DNA from: Sphingomonas elodea ATCC 31461
GTDB lineage: Bacteria > Pseudomonadota > Alphaproteobacteria > Sphingomonadales > Sphingomonadaceae
Length of the DNA stretch: 48,038 bases
Assembly: GCF_000226955.1 (NCBI RefSeq)
Contig: NZ_AGFU01000040.1
Span: forward strand, 1 to 48,038
Direction: 5' to 3'
Of the stretch, positions 1 through 8,288 are shown in pieces. The notes under the pieces were generated by a model. It made no database searches. It was given only the letters and a program-made list of their open reading frames with translations, and had not been told where the DNA came from. The stretch's first letter is position 1, and each line of letters begins with the position of its first letter. Both the position numbers and the translations under genes were made by a program.

Positions 1-223
1 CCCCCGCCTCAAGGCCGCCACCGATCTGCCGATCGCGGTCGGCTTCGGCGTCCGCACGCCAGAACAGGCCGCCGCGATTGGCCGCGTCGCCGACGGTGTG
101 GTGGTGGGCTCGGCGATCGTCGAGCTGGTCGGCCGTCACGGCGCGGATGCGGGCGAACCCGTCCGTGCCTATATCGATACGCTGAAGACGGCGCTGGTCG
201 CCGCACGCAAGGAAGTCGCATGA
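1..223 (+). CDS. trpA: Tryptophan synthase alpha chain, C-terminal fragment
   Basis: Only the last 73 codons are in the window; the reading frame starts at base 2. The alpha subunit cleaves indole-3-glycerol phosphate to indole and glyceraldehyde 3-phosphate in the last stage of tryptophan synthesis, working with TrpB in the cytoplasm. The visible part has the family's phosphate-binding C-terminal half: [10 protein letters not shown], followed by [12 protein letters not shown] and a final helical segment. Its TGA overlaps the accD start (ATGA at 220-223), so the two genes are probably translationally coupled. The trpA-accD-folC order is common in proteobacteria. Confidence 0.93.
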   Translation, partial: PRLKAATDLPIAVGFGVRTPEQAAAIGRVADGVVVGSAIVELVGRHGADAGEPVRAYIDTLKTALVAARKEVA

Positions 224-1080
224 GCTGGATTACGCGCGTTCGCAACGCGCTCGCCTATGTCACCACCCGTGGCGAGGAGAGCCCCGACAATCTCTGGCAC
301 AAGTGCAAGGGATGCGGGCAGATGGTGTTCATGAAGGAGTTCGAGGACAATCAGAATGTCTGCCCGCATTGCGATTTCCACGATCGCATCGGCGCGACCA
401 AGCGCTTCGAGCAGCTGTTCGACGACGGCGTCTACAAGCTGCTGCCAAGCCCCAAGGTCGCCGAGGACCCGCTGAAGTTCCGCGACTCCAAGCCCTATAC
501 GGCGCGGATCAAGGCGGCGCGGGCGACGACCGGCGAGCAGGACGCGTTCCAGAATGCCAGCGGCACGATCCACGGCCACAAGGCGGTGATCGGCGTGCAG
601 GACTTCGCCTTCATGGGCGGATCGATGGGCCAGGCGGTCGGCGAGGCGTTCATCGCCGGCGTAGAGACCGCGATCGCGGCCCGTGCGCCGTACATCGTGT
701 TCACCGCCTCGGGCGGCGCACGCATGCAGGAAGGCATTCTCAGCCTGATGCAGATGCCGCGCACCACCGTGGCAATCGAGATGCTCCACGATGCCGGCCT
801 GCCCTATATCGTCGTGCTGACCGACCCGACCTCGGGCGGCGTGATGGCCGCCTATGCGATGCTGGGCGACGTCCAGATCGCCGAGCCGGGTGCTACCCTC
901 GCCTTCACCGGCCGCCGCGTGATCGAGAACACGATCCGCGAAAAGCTGCCCGACGATTTCCAGACCAGTGAATATTATCGCGATCACGGCCTGGTCGACA
1001 TGGTGACGCACCGCCGCGACCTGCGCGACACGCTGGGCCAGCTGATCGGCCTGCTCTGCGAGGCCCGAGTGGCGGCGTAA
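220..1080 (+). CDS. accD: Acetyl-CoA carboxylase carboxyltransferase subunit beta
   Basis: The 286-residue protein is the beta half of the carboxyltransferase that moves the carboxyl group from biotin carboxyl carrier protein to acetyl-CoA, giving malonyl-CoA, the first committed step of fatty-acid synthesis. The N-terminal four-cysteine zinc ribbon is complete (C29, C32, C48, C51). The crotonase-like carboxyltransferase core follows, with [12 protein letters not shown] and [18 protein letters not shown]. Length is normal for the family. The ATG at 220 overlaps the trpA stop. folC lies downstream, beyond a 128-base gap filled by two facing repeats. Confidence 0.97.
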   Translation: MSWITRVRNALAYVTTRGEESPDNLWHKCKGCGQMVFMKEFEDNQNVCPHCDFHDRIGATKRFEQLFDDGVYKLLPSPKVAEDPLKFRDSKPYTARIKAARATTGEQDAFQNASGTIHGHKAVIGVQDFAFMGGSMGQAVGEAFIAGVETAIAARAPYIVFTASGGARMQEGILSLMQMPRTTVAIEMLHDAGLPYIVVLTDPTSGGVMAAYAMLGDVQIAEPGATLAFTGRRVIENTIREKLPDDFQTSEYYRDHGLVDMVTHRRDLRDTLGQLIGLLCEARVAA

Positions 1081-1087
1081 TACTTCC

Positions 1088-1132
1088 CTTAGCCCCTCCC
1101 CTTCAGGGAGGGGTTGGGGCGGGGCCGTGTCT
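1088..1132 (+). repeat. GC-rich dispersed repeat, copy 1
   Basis: The unit reads AGCCCCTCCCC-TTCA-GGGAGGGG-TTGGGGCGGGGC and ends in GTGTCT. Its first part folds into a hairpin (CCCTCCC / GGGAGGG). A nearly identical unit, including the closing GTGTCT, sits at the right edge of the window (47994-48038). A related unit lies 30 bases downstream in the opposite orientation. It follows the accD stop directly and could act as a transcript 3' end or an mRNA-stabilising hairpin. Confidence 0.8.
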
Positions 1133-1160
1133 CACCGAGACCAACGTCTGATCTGGAATC

Positions 1161-1200
1161 ACTCCACCCCCAACCTCTCCTCCAAGGAGGAGGGGCTTAG
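1161..1200 (-). repeat. GC-rich dispersed repeat, copy 2 (inverted)
   Basis: Read on the minus strand this is AGCCCCTCCTCC-TTGG-AGGAGAGG-TTGGGGGTGGA, the same layout as copy 1 but more diverged. It faces copy 1 across about 28 bases, so the pair makes a composite inverted repeat like the paired REP elements (BIMEs) of other bacteria. Its right end lies directly upstream of the folC ribosome binding site. Confidence 0.75.
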
Positions 1201-1208
1201 AGAAGGCA

Positions 1209-2525
1209 ATGCCTGACTTCGCTCGCTCCACCGATCCCGCCGTCCAGGCCCAGCTCGACCGGCTGACCCTGCTCTCCCCCGGCGCCGACATTCTCGGGCT
1301 GGAGCGGATCACCCGGCTGCTGGAGCGCGTCGGCAACCCGCATCTGCGCCTGCCGCCGGTGCTCCACGTCGCCGGCACCAATGGCAAGGGCTCCACCTGC
1401 GCCTTCCTCCGCGCCGCGCTGGAAGCTGCGGGCATGCGCGTCCATGTGTATTCGAGCCCGCACCTCGTCCGCTTCAACGAGCGCCTCCGCCTCGCCGGCA
1501 CGCTGATCGACGACGATACCCTCGCCCCGTTGCTTGCCGAAGTACTGGACGCCGGCGGCGATATCGGCGCGAGTTTCTTCGAGGTGACGACCGCCGCCGC
1601 CTTCCTCGCCTTCGCCCGCACGCCGGCGGATGCCTGCGTGATCGAGGTGGGCCTGGGCGGACGGTTGGATGCGACCAACGTCGTGCCCGCCCCGATCGCG
1701 ACCGCCATTGCCCAGCTCGGTATCGACCATCAAGCATTCCTCGGCGACACGCTGCCGCAGATCGCCCGGGAAAAGGCGGGCATCGCCAAGCCCGGCGTGC
1801 CGATGGTGACGATGCGCTACGATGCCGAAATCGCTGCCGTGGTCGCCGCCGCGGGTGCGCCGGTGTTCGCGCAGGGCACGGCGTGGGACTATACCGTGGC
1901 GGGTGACCGTCTCACCTACCGCGACGCCCACGGCACGGTGGAGACACCGCTCCCGGCGCTGTCCGGCCCACACCAGCCCGGTAACCTCGCGCTCGCCATC
2001 GCGATGCTGCGGCACCAGACGGTCCTCACCATCCCCGATACGGCGCTCGCTGCCGCTGCGACCGGCGCCCGTTGGCCAGCGCGCATGCAGCGGCTGGGCA
2101 CCGGACCGCTTACCGCGTTGCTGCCCGACGACACGGCGGTCTGGCTGGACGGCGGCCACAATGCCGCGGCCGGGGCGGCGATCGCAGATACCGTCGCGAG
2201 CCTCGCTGCCGATCGCCCGTGCCACCTGGTGCTCGGCATGCTCGCCAACAAGGATCCGGAAGGCCTGCTGGCGGATCTGGCGCCCCGGCTTGCCAGCGTC
2301 GTGACCGTGCCCATCCCCGGCCATGCGCATCATGCGCCGGATGCGCTCGCCGCCCGTGTGCGCGCGCTCGGCGTGGCCGATGTCGCGACCGCGACCGACG
2401 TGCCGGCCGCACTTCAGGCCCTTTCCGGGAGCGTGCGTGAAGCTGCACCCGCCGCGGTACTGATCCTCGGTTCGCTCTATCTTGCCGGGGTGGTGCTCGA
2501 GGCGAACGGGGAATTACCCGACTGA
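1209..2525 (+). CDS. folC: Bifunctional folylpolyglutamate synthase / dihydrofolate synthase
   Basis: A 438-residue Mur-ligase-type enzyme that joins glutamate to dihydropteroate to make dihydrofolate and then adds further glutamates to reduced folates, at the cost of ATP. The P-loop is GTNGKGS (residues 56-62). The central ATPase region has EVGLGGRLDATN and the C-terminal domain begins near WLDGGHN. Length fits the family. An AGAAGG purine stretch lies just before the ATG. It follows trpA-accD, a linkage seen in many proteobacteria, but the repeat pair between accD and folC may separate the transcripts. Confidence 0.95.
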   Translation: MPDFARSTDPAVQAQLDRLTLLSPGADILGLERITRLLERVGNPHLRLPPVLHVAGTNGKGSTCAFLRAALEAAGMRVHVYSSPHLVRFNERLRLAGTLIDDDTLAPLLAEVLDAGGDIGASFFEVTTAAAFLAFARTPADACVIEVGLGGRLDATNVVPAPIATAIAQLGIDHQAFLGDTLPQIAREKAGIAKPGVPMVTMRYDAEIAAVVAAAGAPVFAQGTAWDYTVAGDRLTYRDAHGTVETPLPALSGPHQPGNLALAIAMLRHQTVLTIPDTALAAAATGARWPARMQRLGTGPLTALLPDDTAVWLDGGHNAAAGAAIADTVASLAADRPCHLVLGMLANKDPEGLLADLAPRLASVVTVPIPGHAHHAPDALAARVRALGVADVATATDVPAALQALSGSVREAAPAAVLILGSLYLAGVVLEANGELPD

Positions 2526-2602
2526 TCGCTCATCGCGCCTTATTGCGATTGACTATTAATAACAGGGCGGCATGATTGCTCCGACGCCCATCGGAGAATC
2601 AC

Positions 2603-3034
2603 ATGCAGCCGTCCGTCCAGACCCTCGTCACCGCCCTGCCCCAGCTCCAGCCCGAGGATCCGGGCGTACGGTTGCTGCTGTTCGGCGTCCGCCAGACCGG
2701 CGCCAACGGCCTGCATGATGCGAGCACCGCGCACGCCTTTCTGGTCGCGTTCGGCAAGGGATTTCGCCGACCGCTGATGCTGCTGCGCACGCTGATGCAC
2801 GAAATGTCGGCCATGGCGACCGGCCCGGTGCAGATCGCCCCCTGGTGCTGCCCACGCATGACCGCGTCCGAAGCTGCCCTGGTCGGCGCGCTGGGCAAGG
2901 TCCGCACTAACCCGCAGGCCGCCGCGCTGCTGCTCGCCGACCTGATCGGGGTGCGCGACGCGACCGGCCTGCTGCCGACCGCCCATGCGCTGGCGCAGAG
3001 CTTCGCCGATCTGGCGCTGCCGCTGGAGCCGTGA
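2603..3034 (+). CDS. Conserved hypothetical protein (possibly DUF6628 family)
   Basis: A 143-residue protein without a signal peptide, rich in Ala and Leu and mostly helical in character. GGAG at 2593-2596 sits six bases before the ATG at 2603, which favours this start over a TTG nine codons upstream. The sequence resembles a short protein conserved in sphingomonads that I believe is catalogued as DUF6628; I could not check this. Middle features include LLLFGVRQTGANGLHDAST and a WCCPRMT segment with two adjacent cysteines. It converges on the permease gene, with stops four bases apart. No function can be assigned. Confidence 0.75.
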   Translation: MQPSVQTLVTALPQLQPEDPGVRLLLFGVRQTGANGLHDASTAHAFLVAFGKGFRRPLMLLRTLMHEMSAMATGPVQIAPWCCPRMTASEAALVGALGKVRTNPQAAALLLADLIGVRDATGLLPTAHALAQSFADLALPLEP

Positions 3035-3038
3035 GGGA

Positions 3039-4385
3039 TCAACCCTCCGCGCCGGCTCGCGCTGCGCGAACGCTTTCCACGACGAAGCCGCGCCGCCACA
3101 ACAGCCAGAGCAGAACCATGCCCGGAATCGCGACAACCGACGTCATGACCCAGAAGCCGGCCCAGCCGAGCTTCTCGGCGAAGATGCCCGCCGGGGCTGC
3201 CAGCCACGTCCGGCCGACGCCGGCGAGCGAGGACAGCAACGCAAACTGCGTGGCGGTATAGGCAAGGCTGGAGAGGCCGGAGAGATAGGTGACGAACACG
3301 GTGAGACCAAGCCCACTCGTGACCTGCTCGGTCGCCACGGCGATGGTGAGCCACACATTAGAATGCCCCTGCGTCGCGAGCACGGCGAACGTCAGGTTGC
3401 TCAGCATCATCAGCATGCCCGAAACGAACAGCGCGCGGCCCATCCCCAGCCAGGCAAGCAGCGGGGCGGACAGCGCGGTACCGACGATCAGTCCCCAGAA
3501 TCCGACGACCTTGTTGATCGCGAGGAACTCGGTGTCGCTGAACCCGAGTTCCACGATCATGGGGTTGAGCATCGACTGGCCCATCGCGTCGCCGAGCTTG
3601 TAGATCAGCACGAACAGCAGGATCAGCAATGCCCCGCGCCGCTGCAGAAACTCGCGGAACGGCCCGATCAGCGTTGTCTCGAGCCATACCCCTGTGCCGT
3701 GGCCGGGTACCTTCTCAAGCACCCGATCATGCAAGCCGGGCCCGGCCCAGATTGCCGCGACAAGACCCGGCAGCACGCAAAGCCCGGTGAGGCCATAGGC
3801 CATTGCCCAGCCCAAACCGAAACCTTCGGGGGAGGCCATCGCAATGGTGCCCACGCCCGCGATGAAGGCACCGAGCCGGTAGCCGAACTGATTGTTGGCG
3901 GTGCCGTGCGGCAACTCGGCTTCGGGCAAGATCTCGATCCGATAGGCATCGATCACGATGTCCTGGGTCGCCGCAAGGAACGCCGTGACGATCGCCCAGA
4001 ACGCGAAGACGCCCAGATGCAGCTCGGGCCGGCTTGCGCCCAGCATCCATACCGCGACGAACAGCAACGCTTGGATCAGGAACAACCAAGACCGCCGCTG
4101 CCCGAACAGGCGGGTCAGCAACGGCAGCCTCAGCCGGTCGATCAGCGGCGCCCACAGGAATTTGAGCGTGTAGGGGGTCGTCAGGCCGATCGCGAACCCG
4201 ATCGTCTTCTTCTCTATCCCAACCTTGGCCAGCCAGAAGGTCATGGTGCCGAGCAGGAGTGCCAGGGGAAAGCCGCTCGATATGCCGAGCAGTAGCGCCG
4301 CGATCGGCCGTGGCCGCAAATACGGTCCCATCGTCGCCACGAACCCCTGCCGCCCTTCGCCTTCCTGCTGTTCCGTACCCGCCAT
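3039..4385 (-). CDS. ampG: AmpG-type muropeptide permease (MFS)
   Basis: A 448-residue polytopic inner-membrane protein. AmpG permeases import anhydromuropeptides (GlcNAc-anhydroMurNAc-peptides) released in wall turnover, which feeds recycling and can signal beta-lactamase induction. Family marks near the N-terminus are [17 protein letters not shown], a [13 protein letters not shown] stretch and [22 protein letters not shown] follows in the middle. About a dozen hydrophobic segments are visible. The ATG at 4385 is preceded six bases upstream by GGAG, so I prefer it to a TTG four codons earlier. It is divergent from the Rieske oxygenase gene. The exact substrate is inferred from the family. 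Confidence 0.85.
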   Translation of the reverse strand: MAGTEQQEGEGRQGFVATMGPYLRPRPIAALLLGISSGFPLALLLGTMTFWLAKVGIEKKTIGFAIGLTTPYTLKFLWAPLIDRLRLPLLTRLFGQRRSWLFLIQALLFVAVWMLGASRPELHLGVFAFWAIVTAFLAATQDIVIDAYRIEILPEAELPHGTANNQFGYRLGAFIAGVGTIAMASPEGFGLGWAMAYGLTGLCVLPGLVAAIWAGPGLHDRVLEKVPGHGTGVWLETTLIGPFREFLQRRGALLILLFVLIYKLGDAMGQSMLNPMIVELGFSDTEFLAINKVVGFWGLIVGTALSAPLLAWLGMGRALFVSGMLMMLSNLTFAVLATQGHSNVWLTIAVATEQVTSGLGLTVFVTYLSGLSSLAYTATQFALLSSLAGVGRTWLAAPAGIFAEKLGWAGFWVMTSVVAIPGMVLLWLLWRRGFVVESVRAARAGAEG

Positions 4386-4442
4386 GCCTTGCTCCAAGCT
4401 TCAGGACGCGCGACACTAGCGGAAATGCGACGGAGAGGAAGG

Positions 4443-5636
4443 ATGAACGCACCGACGCAAGGCCAGCGCGCGCTCGCGGCGGTACTGGCGCGGGGCGGCG
4501 ATGCCGGCGCGGGTCCCGTCACACATGTCGAGGCTAGCGTCTATACCAGCCCCGAACGCTTCGCCGCCGAGCGTACGCGGATCTTCGGCCGCGCACCGCT
4601 TGTGCTCGCGCCTTCCGCGCTGCTGCCCGAGCCCGGCATGGCGGTACCGCATGACGGGTTCGGCAAGCCGCTGCTGATCACCCGCGACAAGCAGGGCGAG
4701 GTCCATGTGTTCCTCAACGTCTGCGGCCATCGTGGCACACGGCTTGTCGAGGGCTGCGATACGGTGAGCGCGCCGCGACTGGTCTGCCCCTATCATGCCT
4801 GGAGCTATGCGCTGGACGGGCGCCTCGCCGGCGTCCCGCGCGCCGAGGCCTTTCCCGGCATCGACAAGGCAGACTTTGCGCTGTGTCGCCTGCCCGCGCA
4901 CGAAGCCGGCGGCCTGATCTGGTTCTCCTTCGACAAGGCGGCGGACTTTTCGCACGCCGATACGCTGGCGCAGGACTTCGCCGCCTTCGATCTTGCCGGC
5001 CAGCATTGCTTCCGTCGGCGCACCCACCGCGTGCCCGCCAACTGGAAGCTGGTGATGGATGCGTTTCTGGAGAGCTATCACATCCAGCGCCTCCATGCCG
5101 GCAGCATCGCGCCCTTCTTTCAGGACGGCATCTCCGCAGCCGATCATATCGGCCCGCACCAGCGCTCGGCGGTGGGACGTTTGGCGAACATCGCCGAATT
5201 CGAGTCGGAGGACTGGCCGACGCTGCGCGGCGCGATCACCTATACCTACCAGATGTTCCCCGGCGCGGTGCTGGCGGTGAGCCCCGACTATATCAACCTG
5301 ATGGTGCTGATGCCGCGCTCGGTCGACGAGGTGCTGGTGGAGGATTTCATGCTGATCCCCGAGGCCCCCGTCACCGACAGGGCGCGCGACCATTGGGAAC
5401 GCAGCTGGCAGCTGCTCGACGGCGGCGTCTTCGCCGCGGAGGATTTCCGCGCCTGTGCGCTTGCCCAGCAGGGTCTTTCCGCAGGGGCGCTCGACCGCGT
5501 CACGCTTGGCAATCTCGAAACCGGGGTCCGCGTTTTCCACGATGCGGTCGATACGTGGGTTTCGTGCGACGATCTTCGCCAGATCCGCACGAATCACCCC
5601 ATTGGGCAGGCTTCTGTTCAGGAAGGGATGCTATAA
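4443..5636 (+). CDS. Rieske-type aromatic ring-hydroxylating oxygenase, alpha subunit
   Basis: A 397-residue non-haem iron oxygenase. The Rieske [2Fe-2S] motif is complete: C94-G-H96 and C115-P-Y-H118. The catalytic domain has the mononuclear iron motif ESYHIQRLH, with H213 and H218 as likely ligands, after NWKLVMDAF. The ATG at 4443 follows a strong GGAGAGGAAGG site. No ferredoxin, reductase or beta-subunit gene is adjacent, so electron partners must come from elsewhere. The substrate cannot be told from sequence: family members act on aromatics, quaternary amines such as choline or carnitine analogues, and other compounds. It is divergent from the AmpG-type gene. Confidence 0.88.
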   Translation: MNAPTQGQRALAAVLARGGDAGAGPVTHVEASVYTSPERFAAERTRIFGRAPLVLAPSALLPEPGMAVPHDGFGKPLLITRDKQGEVHVFLNVCGHRGTRLVEGCDTVSAPRLVCPYHAWSYALDGRLAGVPRAEAFPGIDKADFALCRLPAHEAGGLIWFSFDKAADFSHADTLAQDFAAFDLAGQHCFRRRTHRVPANWKLVMDAFLESYHIQRLHAGSIAPFFQDGISAADHIGPHQRSAVGRLANIAEFESEDWPTLRGAITYTYQMFPGAVLAVSPDYINLMVLMPRSVDEVLVEDFMLIPEAPVTDRARDHWERSWQLLDGGVFAAEDFRACALAQQGLSAGALDRVTLGNLETGVRVFHDAVDTWVSCDDLRQIRTNHPIGQASVQEGML

Positions 5637-5662
5637 GGCGGGTCTGAGCACAGGAGATCGTC

Positions 5663-5794
5663 ATGTCCCGTACCCGCACTCGCGCCGCAGCAGCTCCCAA
5701 GCAGGCCTCGCCTTCGGAGATCGTCGCGAAGCTGGCAGTGCTCGCTTCCGTGTTCGCCTGGGCCGGGGTGGTCGTGGAGCTGTTCGTCCACTGA
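5663..5794 (+). CDS. 43-residue single-span membrane protein
   Basis: The frame has an AGGAG site at 5652-5656, six bases before the ATG. The N-terminal half is basic and Ala-rich (MSRTRTRAAAAPKQ), followed by SPSEIVAKLAVLASVFAWAG and a hydrophobic stretch ending in VVVELFVH. This predicts one transmembrane helix with the basic end inside. It lies 26 bases after the oxygenase gene on the same strand and ends six bases before the convergent response-regulator gene. I recognise no family; the ribosome binding site and clean composition make it a probable gene. Confidence 0.6.
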   Translation: MSRTRTRAAAAPKQASPSEIVAKLAVLASVFAWAGVVVELFVH

Positions 5795-5800
5795 ACGGCG

Positions 5801-6232
5801 TCAGCTGCCCAGGAACAGGCTGAAGCTGCCGGGAAGGCGACGCGGAATCTTGCCGCCTTCCAGCACCGCTTCGATCGCATCGATCGCCGCCAACAGATCG
5901 CGCTGTGCGTAGGGCTTGGCAAGGCAACCCGCTGCCAGCGCCCGCGCATCGGCCGGACATTGGCCCGTCACGAACAGCACCGGCACCCCGTGCGCGAACG
6001 CCGTCCGCGCCACCTCCACGCCGCTGCCGTCCGCCAGGTTGATGTCGGCCAGTACCAGATCGAGCGTCTCGCCGCCGCCCACAACCCGAGTCGCATCTGC
6101 CACCGAGTCCACCGTCGCAACGATGGTGAACCCCGATTCGCGGAGAAAATGCTCGGTATCGAACGCGACGAGCGGCTCGTCCTCCACGACAAGCAGATGT
6201 TCGATCCGCCGCTTCTTCCGTCCGAACAACAT
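5801..6232 (-). CDS. Single-domain response regulator
   Basis: A 143-residue CheY-like receiver with no output domain. The phosphorylation machinery is complete: acidic pair E17-D18, phospho-acceptor D63 (LVLADINLADGSG), T89 (FVTG) and K106 (AKPY). An MLFGRKKRR basic start precedes the receiver fold. A short C-terminal tail follows the last receiver helix. No kinase gene is nearby, so it probably takes phosphate from an unlinked histidine kinase, as many single-domain regulators do in alphaproteobacteria. It diverges from the rluB-like gene across 109 bases. Confidence 0.88.
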   Translation of the reverse strand: MLFGRKKRRIEHLLVVEDEPLVAFDTEHFLRESGFTIVATVDSVADATRVVGGGETLDLVLADINLADGSGVEVARTAFAHGVPVLFVTGQCPADARALAAGCLAKPYAQRDLLAAIDAIEAVLEGGKIPRRLPGSFSLFLGS

Positions 6233-6307
6233 GCCGTTTGGGCCCCCAAATCAACCGCTTGCACAAGCCCGTAACGCGCGAGTCACAAAGTGGCACCGCA
6301 TAATTTT

Positions 6308-6335
6308 TTGCTCGACCCGCCAACATCGCTATATC
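6308..6335 (+). promoter_or_regulatory. Candidate sigma70-type promoter of the rluB-like gene
   Basis: TTGCTC (6308-6313), a 16-base spacer, then TATATC (6330-6335). The GTG start codon is at 6342, just six bases past the -10, which is where transcription would begin. No Shine-Dalgarno sequence is possible downstream of that point. The reading is by eye only. Confidence 0.4.
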
Positions 6336-6341
6336 GCGGCG

Positions 6342-7745
6342 GTGTCTGACTCCAAGCCCCCTAAATCCACCAGTGCGCCGCAGCGCATCGCCAAGCTTCT
6401 CGCCCGTGCCGGCGTCGCCTCCCGGCGCGAGATCGAACGCATGATCGAAGAGGGCCGCATCGCCCTGAACGGCAGCGTGCTCGAAACCCCGGCGACCATT
6501 CTCAACTCGCTCCACGGCGTCACCGTCGACGGCAATCCCGTTGCAGAAGCCGCCCCGGCGCGGCTGTTCCGCTATCACAAGGCCGCCGGCCTGCTGACCG
6601 CCGAGCGCGACTTTACCGGCCGCCCGACCATCTATGATCGCCTGCCCGAGGGCCTGCCGCGGGTGATGCCGGTCGGCCGCCTCGACCTCAACACCGAGGG
6701 GCTGCTGCTGCTCACCACCGACGGCGAGCTGAAGCGCGAAATGGAACTGCCCGCCGTCGGCGTCGAGCGGACCTATCGCGCCCGCGCCTATGGCCAGGTG
6801 AGCCAGGAACAGCTCGAAGACCTGATGCTCGGCATCGAGATCGAGGGCGTTCGCTACGGCCCGATCAACGCCAATATCGAACGGCGGACCGGCGCCAATC
6901 TCTGGATCGAGATGACGCTGACCGAAGGCAAGAACCGCGAAGTCCGCCGCGTGCTGGAATTCCTGGGGCTCCAGGTCAGCCGCCTGATCCGCACCCGCTA
7001 TGGCCCCTTCTACCTGAACGACCTGCCCGCGGGGGATGTGGACGAAATCCGCCAGGCCGATCTGATCACCTTCCGCACCGTGCTGGGCAAACCCGGCGGC
7101 GGCAAGGCGGCCTCCAACCTGCAGTTCGCCATCCGCCAGCGCGCGATCGAGCCCGTCGAAAAGGCGACCAAGGTCGAGCCCGAAGGCCGCCGCCGTCTGC
7201 CCAAGGCGGTGCCTGTCACCAAGGGTCCCGTGTTCACCGCCCGCGCCACGCCCAAGGCCAAGCCGAAGGACGGCGAGGAACGGCCGCGTACCACCGGCAA
7301 GCTTGGCGTGCGGGAAGGTGGCGAGGGCGGCGTCGGCAAGCCCGCCCGCGCGGCCCGTGCCAAGTCCTTCCGCGACACGCGCGAGCCGCGTGCCGGCGAT
7401 CTGGTCGACCGCCCCCGTGGCCGCCGCGACGCTCGCGGTGAGCAGGGTGTCGAACGCCCCTGGTCGCGCGGCGACGAAGGCGGGGAGCGCAGTCGTACCG
7501 CCCGCCCGGGCCGCCCCGGCGCCGGCCAGGGCGATCGCGCGCGCACAGGCCCATCCCGCTTCGGCGGTGCCGAGGGCGAGCGTCCGCGCAACTTTCGCGG
7601 CGAGGGGCCCGCACGGTCGGGGGGGGACGGCGAGCGGCCGCGAGGTCCGCGAACGCCGCGACCGGGCGGCACTGGCAGCCCTGGCGGCAATCGCCCGCAA
7701 CGGCCTGGCGGCCCCGGCCGTCCCCCGCGCGGAGGCCGCAACTGA
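6342..7745 (+). CDS. rluB: RluB-type 23S rRNA pseudouridine synthase with long RG/P-rich tail
   Basis: A 467-residue protein. Residues about 13-60 are an S4 RNA-binding domain (PQRIAKLLARAGVASRRE). The RsuA/RluB catalytic core follows, with catalytic D115 in GRLDLNTEG and the later GKNREVRR motif. RluB makes pseudouridine in the peptidyl-transferase region of 23S rRNA (position 2605 in E. coli); the assignment to RluB rather than RluE/RluF/RsuA is inferred. Beyond residue 250 there is about 215 residues of Arg, Gly, Pro and Lys-rich low complexity. The GTG at 6342 is the only plausible start before the S4 domain. Its stop overlaps the rsmD ATG by one base. Confidence 0.88.
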   Translation: MSDSKPPKSTSAPQRIAKLLARAGVASRREIERMIEEGRIALNGSVLETPATILNSLHGVTVDGNPVAEAAPARLFRYHKAAGLLTAERDFTGRPTIYDRLPEGLPRVMPVGRLDLNTEGLLLLTTDGELKREMELPAVGVERTYRARAYGQVSQEQLEDLMLGIEIEGVRYGPINANIERRTGANLWIEMTLTEGKNREVRRVLEFLGLQVSRLIRTRYGPFYLNDLPAGDVDEIRQADLITFRTVLGKPGGGKAASNLQFAIRQRAIEPVEKATKVEPEGRRRLPKAVPVTKGPVFTARATPKAKPKDGEERPRTTGKLGVREGGEGGVGKPARAARAKSFRDTREPRAGDLVDRPRGRRDARGEQGVERPWSRGDEGGERSRTARPGRPGAGQGDRARTGPSRFGGAEGERPRNFRGEGPARSGGDGERPRGPRTPRPGGTGSPGGNRPQRPGGPGRPPRGGRN

Positions 7746-8284
7746 TGCGGATCATCGCTGGAGAATGGCGCGGCCGCCCGCTCGCCGCCCCCAAGGGCGA
7801 TACCACCCGACCCACTGCCGATCGGACTCGGGAGGCGCTGTTCTCCATGCTCGCCTCGCGCGTCGGCAGCTTCGAGGATCTCGCTGTCGGTGATTTCTTC
7901 GCCGGATCGGGTGCGCTGGGGCTGGAGGCACTGTCGCGCGGCGCCGCCTCCTGCCTCTTCGTCGAACAGGATCGCGCGGCGCTGGACGTGCTCAAGGCCA
8001 ATATCGCCAAGCTCGGCGCCAAGGGCACTGACGTGCGCCCCGGCTCGGTGATGGCGCTCGGCCCGGCACGCGCACCGCTGGACCTGATCCTGATGGACCC
8101 GCCCTATGGCACCGGCGCTGGCGTGGTCGCGCTCGACAAGCTGGCGCGGCTAGGCTGGACCGGGCCCGGCACCTTGATCAGCATCGAGACGGGCAAGACC
8201 GAGGATGTCGAGCTGGCCGGCTTCGTGGTCGATGCCGAACGCGTCTATGGCAAGGCGAAGCTGACCCTGCTTCGCCCGGCCTGA
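7745..8284 (+). CDS. rsmD: 16S rRNA (guanine(966)-N(2))-methyltransferase
   Basis: A 179-residue SAM-dependent methyltransferase that modifies G966 of 16S rRNA during 30S assembly. The start MRIIAGEWRGRPL and RPTADRTREALFSML are family hallmarks. The SAM-binding motif is DFFAGSGALGLEALSRGA (about 50-67), and the catalytic amino-methyltransferase motif is DPPY (118-121). It overlaps the rluB-like gene (TGATG), so two rRNA modification enzymes are probably made from one transcript. Length is normal. It converges on the symporter gene with a four-base gap. Confidence 0.94.
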   Translation: MRIIAGEWRGRPLAAPKGDTTRPTADRTREALFSMLASRVGSFEDLAVGDFFAGSGALGLEALSRGAASCLFVEQDRAALDVLKANIAKLGAKGTDVRPGSVMALGPARAPLDLILMDPPYGTGAGVVALDKLARLGWTGPGTLISIETGKTEDVELAGFVVDAERVYGKAKLTLLRPA

Positions 8285-8288
8285 GCGA

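Noticed and set aside
2985-4295. Open plus-strand frame of 436 codons opposite the AmpG-type gene
   Set aside because: Gln/His/Glu/Pro-rich sequence with no domain; the minus-strand frame has clear transporter motifs.
5661-7700. Minus-strand frame of 679 codons across the rluB-like gene
   Set aside because: It is antisense to a recognised enzyme and Ala/Gly/Arg biased; it also runs through the response regulator in another frame.
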